From positions 1,032,641 to 1,096,640 of the forward strand of contig NZ_KI543237.1 of assembly GCF_000496835.1 (NCBI RefSeq): a stretch of 64,000 bases of DNA, in the 5' to 3' direction. This document shows, piece after piece, positions 59,882-64,000 of this stretch. The position numbers and the translations under genes were made by a program. Positions within the stretch are counted from its first letter, which is position 1, and every line of letters begins with the position of its first letter. Origin of the DNA: Thalassobacillus devorans MSP14. Lineage in GTDB: Bacteria > Bacillota > Bacilli > Bacillales > Halobacillaceae. Under the pieces are notes generated by a model. The model was not told the DNA's origin, did not search any database, and saw only the letters and a program-made list of their open reading frames with translations.

Positions 59882-61390
59882 TTAGTTTGAATTTGCTATT
59901 TTTTCATCTTCTGCTAAACCCAGTGCCCGGTCATTTGTCGTATTAATCTTTTCGAGAAGGTCCGGATTCTCAGACAACACCTTGCCATAAGAAGGGATCA
60001 TATCTTTAATTTTCGGTTCCCATTCTTTGATGTGCTGCGGGAAGCAATGTTCGAGTACTTCAAGCATAACGGATACAGCGGTAGAAGCACCTGGGGAAGC
60101 ACCCAGCAGGGCAGCGATCGATCCATCGGAAGAATTGACCACTTCCGTACCGAACTGTAGTGTTCCTTTTCCGCCGGTCTCTGTATCTTTGATGACCTGT
60201 ACACGTTGACCAGCTACTACCAGATCCCAGTCCTCACTGTTGGCATCCGGGATGAATTGGCGTAAAGCTTCCATACGCTGTTCTTTCGACTGGATCACCT
60301 GTTCTATCAAATATTTGGTCAACGAAACATTTTTCACCCCGGCCCCTAACATGGTAAGGAGGTTATCCGGTTTTACTGACGTCACCAAATCTGTCAGAGA
60401 CCCTGTTTTTAGGAATTTCGGTGAAAAACCGGCAAATGGTCCGAATAACAGCGACCTTCTCCCATCGATAAACCGTGTATCGAGATGCGGCACTGACATT
60501 GGAGGTGCTCCAACCTCAGCTTTCCCGTATACCTTTGCATGGTGTTTTTCAATGACTTCCGGATTTTTACAGACCATGAACTGGCCGCTTACCGGGAATC
60601 CGCCAATATGCTTAGATTCAGGAATTCCGGTCTTCTGCAGAAGATGGAAGCTTCCGCCGCCTCCGCCGATGAAAACAAAGTTCGCGGTATGGTATTCGAT
60701 TTTATCGCTAGCCATATCAAGGACTTTCACTTCCCACGCGCCATCACTGGTACGTGTAATATCTTCTACATTATGTTTGTAGTAAACTTCAATGTCTTTA
60801 CCCTCTAAATGATCGAACATTTTACGCGTTAACGCGCCAAAATTGACATCGGTTCCGGTCTCGATTTTTGTCGCCGCAATCGCTTCGTCTGCCGGCCGAT
60901 TTTTCATGATAAGCGGAATCCAAGTTTGCAGTATTTCCGGATCATCGGAGAATTCCATCTCCTTGAACAGCGGATTGGCAGACATGGTTTCGTAACGCTT
61001 TCTTAAAAATTCTACGTTCTGCTTTCCTCGTACCAGACTCATGTGTGGCAAAGGCATAATGAATTCCCGTGGATTACGGATTTTATTGCTGTTTACCAGG
61101 TGAGCCCAGAACTGCTTGGATACTCTGAATTGCTCATTGACTTTAAGCGCTTTCTTGATATCGATGGAACCGTTCGGTTTTTCCGGAGTGTAGTTGAGCT
61201 CACACAACGCAGCATGTCCTGTCCCTGCATTGTTCCATACATTCGAACTTTCCTCTCCTGCACTTTCGAGCCTTTCAAACACTCTGATGTTCCAGTCAGG
61301 TACTAATTCTTTCAGTAGTGACCCCAATGTTGCACTCATAATTCCTGCACCAATTAAGATGACATCTGATTTCGTATATTTTTCGCTCAT
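59882..61390 (-). CDS. mqo: Malate:quinone oxidoreductase
   Basis: A 502-residue FAD enzyme on the membrane surface that oxidises malate and feeds electrons to the quinone pool. It begins with [22 protein letters not shown], then [31 protein letters not shown] (Mqo signature), PHMSLVRG, and near the C-terminus [22 protein letters not shown]. Length matches Mqo. The ATG at 61390 is preceded by GGGAG at a rather long 13 nt. It fits with the malate-type carriers at 5727 and 7168. Confidence 0.94.
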   Translation of the reverse strand: MSEKYTKSDVILIGAGIMSATLGSLLKELVPDWNIRVFERLESAGEESSNVWNNAGTGHAALCELNYTPEKPNGSIDIKKALKVNEQFRVSKQFWAHLVNSNKIRNPREFIMPLPHMSLVRGKQNVEFLRKRYETMSANPLFKEMEFSDDPEILQTWIPLIMKNRPADEAIAATKIETGTDVNFGALTRKMFDHLEGKDIEVYYKHNVEDITRTSDGAWEVKVLDMASDKIEYHTANFVFIGGGGGSFHLLQKTGIPESKHIGGFPVSGQFMVCKNPEVIEKHHAKVYGKAEVGAPPMSVPHLDTRFIDGRRSLLFGPFAGFSPKFLKTGSLTDLVTSVKPDNLLTMLGAGVKNVSLTKYLIEQVIQSKEQRMEALRQFIPDANSEDWDLVVAGQRVQVIKDTETGGKGTLQFGTEVVNSSDGSIAALLGASPGASTAVSVMLEVLEHCFPQHIKEWEPKIKDMIPSYGKVLSENPDLLEKINTTNDRALGLAEDEKIANSN

Positions 61391-61733
61391 TTTGACTTTC
61401 AAACTCCCTAAGCATGCAGAAAAGATGCAGTATCCAGCCTGCTGATAGATGATCAGCAAGACAAAATTCGGCTTGATCATACACCTTTTCCGGTTATTTT
61501 TATTCCCATCTCAGTGTATCATTATTATCATTATTTTAAAATATTTATGACGTATGTATAGTACTAAGATGATTTGATTTTTTGTAAATATTACCCAAAC
61601 ATTTATTCTTCCGTTTACATCAAGCAAAAGGAAAAGCACACTTCCATGACGCCTGGGACAATTTTCAGGTATCAGGTAAGGTGCTTTTTGTTGAACGAAG
61701 TGTAAATTTCACTTGCAAAGTTTGTTTTAAGGG
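61391..61733. other. Stretch between mqo and the amine oxidase gene
   Basis: No gene. AAAAGCAC near 61631 and GTGCTTTTT near 61681-61689 flank a hairpin-rich stretch that may be the terminator of the amine oxidase gene or a relic. The A/T-rich part 61495-61600 probably holds the mqo promoter; I cannot point to clear boxes. Confidence 0.4.
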
Positions 61734-62834
61734 TTATTTATATAACGTAATAATTTCATTATAAGCGCGTTCAGCCGATCGCAGCGCTCCTTCCAGGTGT
61801 CCCCCATGTGCCGGAGAGGTTTCCGTACCAGCAAAAATAACCCTTTTATCCCAGGCGTGGGCACTTTCCGGGCGTCCATAATCCGGAAAATTGATGAGCG
61901 GAGTGGAGTCATCGGCCACAGCAGTGTCAGCATCACTTGACCAATCCTTATAAAGAAGGGAAATCGGTTTTTCAGCGGACGGTCCAAACAGCCGCACCAA
62001 CTGATCGACGACAAGCTTGTGAATTTTTTCCTCACCCAGCTTTTGGCGCATTGTGGCAGGCATCCCAAAGAAACCAAAGAGGGCTCCGCAACCTGTCTCA
62101 GGTGATGCATCATGGATTTCCTGCAAAGGACCAGCCCAGCTCATGACCTGTCCGGAAAGGTCATTCTCCCGCCAAAACGGACGATCATAAATCGCAACTG
62201 CCTTAGCCTGACCCGCCATCCATGTGGGCTTATCCAGCAAGCTATCCGTAAGCTTGACAGGAAGAGCAGGCGAGAAGATGATGTGCCGTGCCACAATCCG
62301 GGGCGGTAATGCCAGGATCACCGCTTCTGCCCGCATGCTTTCTTGCCTTCTATCTGCCTGCAATGTTTCCAGAGAAATTGTTTCTCTTTCATCCATACGA
62401 ATTGCTGTTACACGTGTCTCCAGTTCTATCGTTCCATCAGGGAGTGTGGCTGCTATGGCATCAATAAGAGACTGAACGCCTCCCGCGAGGCGATCTGACC
62501 TTTCAACCGCGCGTTCTGGTAACCTTCTCCGCTGTACAGGTTGATGCTGAGATTGTTCGAAAAGGATCGCTCCTTCGGTATGCTGTACGAATGTTTGTAA
62601 CTCAAGTTCTTTCACCAGATGGGAGATAACGGGCTCATGTTGTGGCCAGAACCACGTTGGTCCCAGGTCAAACTTGCCCAGTTCAGGCCTGTCCACGACT
62701 GACTCGCTTAAAACTCTTCCTCCAATTCGCCCTCTCGCCTCCAGCACCTTGCACTCGATCCCCTGCGAAACAAGCAAAGACGCGGTACGAAGGCCGCTTA
62801 AACCGGCTCCAACAATGATAATAGGTTCATTCAT
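61734..62834 (-). CDS. Flavin-containing amine oxidase family protein
   Basis: A 366-residue flavoprotein. N-terminal FAD motif IIIVGAGLSGLRTASLLVSQG and EARGRIGGRVLSE (the amine-oxidase R-x-G-G-R), and the C-terminal FAGTETSPAHGGHLEGALRSAERA, which holds the FAD at the other end. It is shorter than plant polyamine oxidases (about 470), and substrate is unknown. Start ATG at 62834 follows GGAGATAAGA. It is the upstream neighbour of rlmH on the opposite side of a short gap. Confidence 0.85.
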   Translation of the reverse strand: MNEPIIIVGAGLSGLRTASLLVSQGIECKVLEARGRIGGRVLSESVVDRPELGKFDLGPTWFWPQHEPVISHLVKELELQTFVQHTEGAILFEQSQHQPVQRRRLPERAVERSDRLAGGVQSLIDAIAATLPDGTIELETRVTAIRMDERETISLETLQADRRQESMRAEAVILALPPRIVARHIIFSPALPVKLTDSLLDKPTWMAGQAKAVAIYDRPFWRENDLSGQVMSWAGPLQEIHDASPETGCGALFGFFGMPATMRQKLGEEKIHKLVVDQLVRLFGPSAEKPISLLYKDWSSDADTAVADDSTPLINFPDYGRPESAHAWDKRVIFAGTETSPAHGGHLEGALRSAERAYNEIITLYK

Positions 62835-62902
62835 ATTCTTATCTCCAGCCTTTTTGTTTACGTTTCTTAAATCCAAACTAATTATAGCTTTTTATACTTT
62901 CA

Positions 62903-63382
62903 TTACTTATGATACGGTTCATTTCGATTGATCTTAAACGCACGGTAGATCTGCTCGACCAAAATCAGCCGCATCAGCTGATGGGGAAATGTCATTTTTG
63001 AAAAAGAAAGCCCCATGTCGCTGCGACGCAACACTTCATCACTTAACCCGAGCGATCCGCCAATCACGAAGGTTACCTTGCTTTTTCCGTATGTAGCCAG
63101 GTCGTCCAACTTTTTCGCCAGCTTTTCTGATGTGAGTTGTTCACCTTCGATTTCAAGCGTGATGACGTAGCTGTCCGGATTAATTTTAGCTAAAATACGT
63201 TCCCCTTCTTTATTTTTCACTTCTTTCATGTCCGCTTCACTCAGGTTCTCTGGTGCTTTTTCATCTGCTACTTCTACGATATCTATGGATGCATAAGGAC
63301 CCAGGCGTTTGACGTATTCCTGGATGCCCTGCTTCAAGTATTTTTCTTTCAATTTCCCTACGGTTACAATCATGATTTTCAT
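62903..63382 (-). CDS. rlmH: 23S rRNA (pseudouridine1915-N3)-methyltransferase RlmH
   Basis: A 159-residue SPOUT methyltransferase, complete. It begins [27 protein letters not shown] and ends with the knotted SAM site [47 protein letters not shown] (landmark, residues about 105-150) and NEPYHK, the standard RlmH terminus. It modifies pseudouridine 1915 of 23S rRNA. In many Firmicutes this gene lies near the replication origin. RBS AAAGGAGGAGTC. Confidence 0.96.
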   Translation of the reverse strand: MKIMIVTVGKLKEKYLKQGIQEYVKRLGPYASIDIVEVADEKAPENLSEADMKEVKNKEGERILAKINPDSYVITLEIEGEQLTSEKLAKKLDDLATYGKSKVTFVIGGSLGLSDEVLRRSDMGLSFSKMTFPHQLMRLILVEQIYRAFKINRNEPYHK

Positions 63383-63536
63383 GGAGACTCCTCCTTTATT
63401 AAGGATAGCCTTAGTTTATCATAGCTGAAAACGACTAAGAACAAACACACGCCGTACTTACTCCACAAATGCAAATGACAAGAGCTTTTTGCTGTTCCAT
63501 GTTACGCTGACATCAACTAATAGCGGGGTGATAACT

Positions 63537-64000
63537 TTGAAAATTGGAATTGTTGGATTAGGAGACATCGCTAAGAAAGCCTACCTGCCTGTCCTTTCAG
63601 AAAAAGAAGGGATCGAACTTATACTCTGTACCCGAAATAAAGAGACGCTGGAGCAGTTATGCGCTAAATATAGGATTACGGAAAAAGTCCAGACCGTCGA
63701 GGAGCTGATTGAGAAGGATATCGATGGCGCAATCGTCAGTGCGGCGACAGAGGCACATGTGGAAATAGCGGAGAAGCTGCTGTCGCATGGCGTCCATACC
63801 TACATAGATAAGCCGATTTCGATGCATTTTCATGAGACCCAAAGAATCGTACAACTGGCAGAAGAAAACAGGACAATAGCCATGGTCGGTTTTAATCGGC
63901 GCTTCATTCCTCCAGTCAAAGCTTTGAAAGAAAAAGGAAAACCAAACCTGGTCATCATGCAGAAAAACCGCTTCAAGCTTCCCGATTATGTCCGGCGTTT
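63537..64000 (+). CDS. Gfo/Idh/MocA family oxidoreductase (partial)
   Basis: Cut by the right edge; about 154 residues are visible. The Rossmann start is KIGIVGLGDIAKKAYLPVLSEKEGIEL, then AIVSAATEAHVEIAEKLLSHGVHTYIDKPIS, where the EKP-type motif is DKP, and MVGFNRRFIPP. This is the NAD(P)-binding half of a sugar- or inositol-type dehydrogenase. The start is TTG at 63537, 8 nt after GGGGTG. Substrate unknown. Confidence 0.85.
   Translation, partial: MKIGIVGLGDIAKKAYLPVLSEKEGIELILCTRNKETLEQLCAKYRITEKVQTVEELIEKDIDGAIVSAATEAHVEIAEKLLSHGVHTYIDKPISMHFHETQRIVQLAEENRTIAMVGFNRRFIPPVKALKEKGKPNLVIMQKNRFKLPDYVRR

Overview
The window is chromosomal DNA of an endospore-forming member of the Bacillaceae, probably a moderately halophilic marine type such as Halobacillus or a relative (genus is inference). 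Evidence for sporulation: an H-type small acid-soluble spore protein, a GerA-type germinant receptor operon, a Spo0E-like phosphatase and a YjzC-like small protein. Two exact parS sites (11824-11839, 13991-14006) and the rlmH gene near the right end suggest a position in the origin-proximal part of the chromosome. I see no rRNA, tRNA, insertion sequence, prophage or CRISPR array.

Layout. 1-8 kb: a cut-off flavoprotein, sspH, then a C4-dicarboxylate/malate block: sensor kinase and response regulator, paiAB-like genes on the other strand, a 2-hydroxycarboxylate (malate/citrate) symporter with an operator-like direct repeat and a cre site, and an AEC-type carrier. 8-15 kb: thioesterase, an NlpC/P60 protein lacking its catalytic Cys, an acetyltransferase bracketed by twin palindromes, SDR, LOG-like protein, secreted M14 peptidase, NAD-binding protein, endonuclease I. 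15-18 kb: a cold-shock membrane-fluidity unit, des-desK-desR. 18-29 kb: formaldehyde dehydrogenase, yjzC-like gene, a germination operon with two permease genes, an AAA-like ATPase, and a MetE-type methyltransferase under a SAM riboswitch. 29-42 kb: Spo0E, an orphan EutH, isocitrate lyase, peptidases, small membrane proteins, an orphan DnaB N-terminal domain, class I aldolase, a GrpB-GNAT fusion. 42-47 kb: a nuclease-helicase fusion, a membrane-anchored thermonuclease, a WrbA quinone reductase behind a double MhqR-type operator. 47-54 kb: a beta-glucoside regulon (LacI regulator, ABC importer, GH3 glucosidase) with a fully legible divergent promoter. 54-64 kb: NUDIX and M28 enzymes, an MFS carrier, a bacterial staygreen homologue, malate:quinone oxidoreductase, an amine oxidase, rlmH and a cut-off Gfo/Idh/MocA gene.

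How it fits together: two malate-type carriers, a matching two-component system, Mqo and isocitrate lyase point to a life on organic acids. The bgl regulon, des system, quinone defence and SAM riboswitch each carry readable control sites.

The least explained material is intergenic: two families of degenerate tandem repeats with an exact 21-bp period, two loci each (20.8 and 31.1 kb; 33.0 and 59.5 kb), and a roughly 95-bp double-hairpin element present at 29.2 and 50.1 kb.
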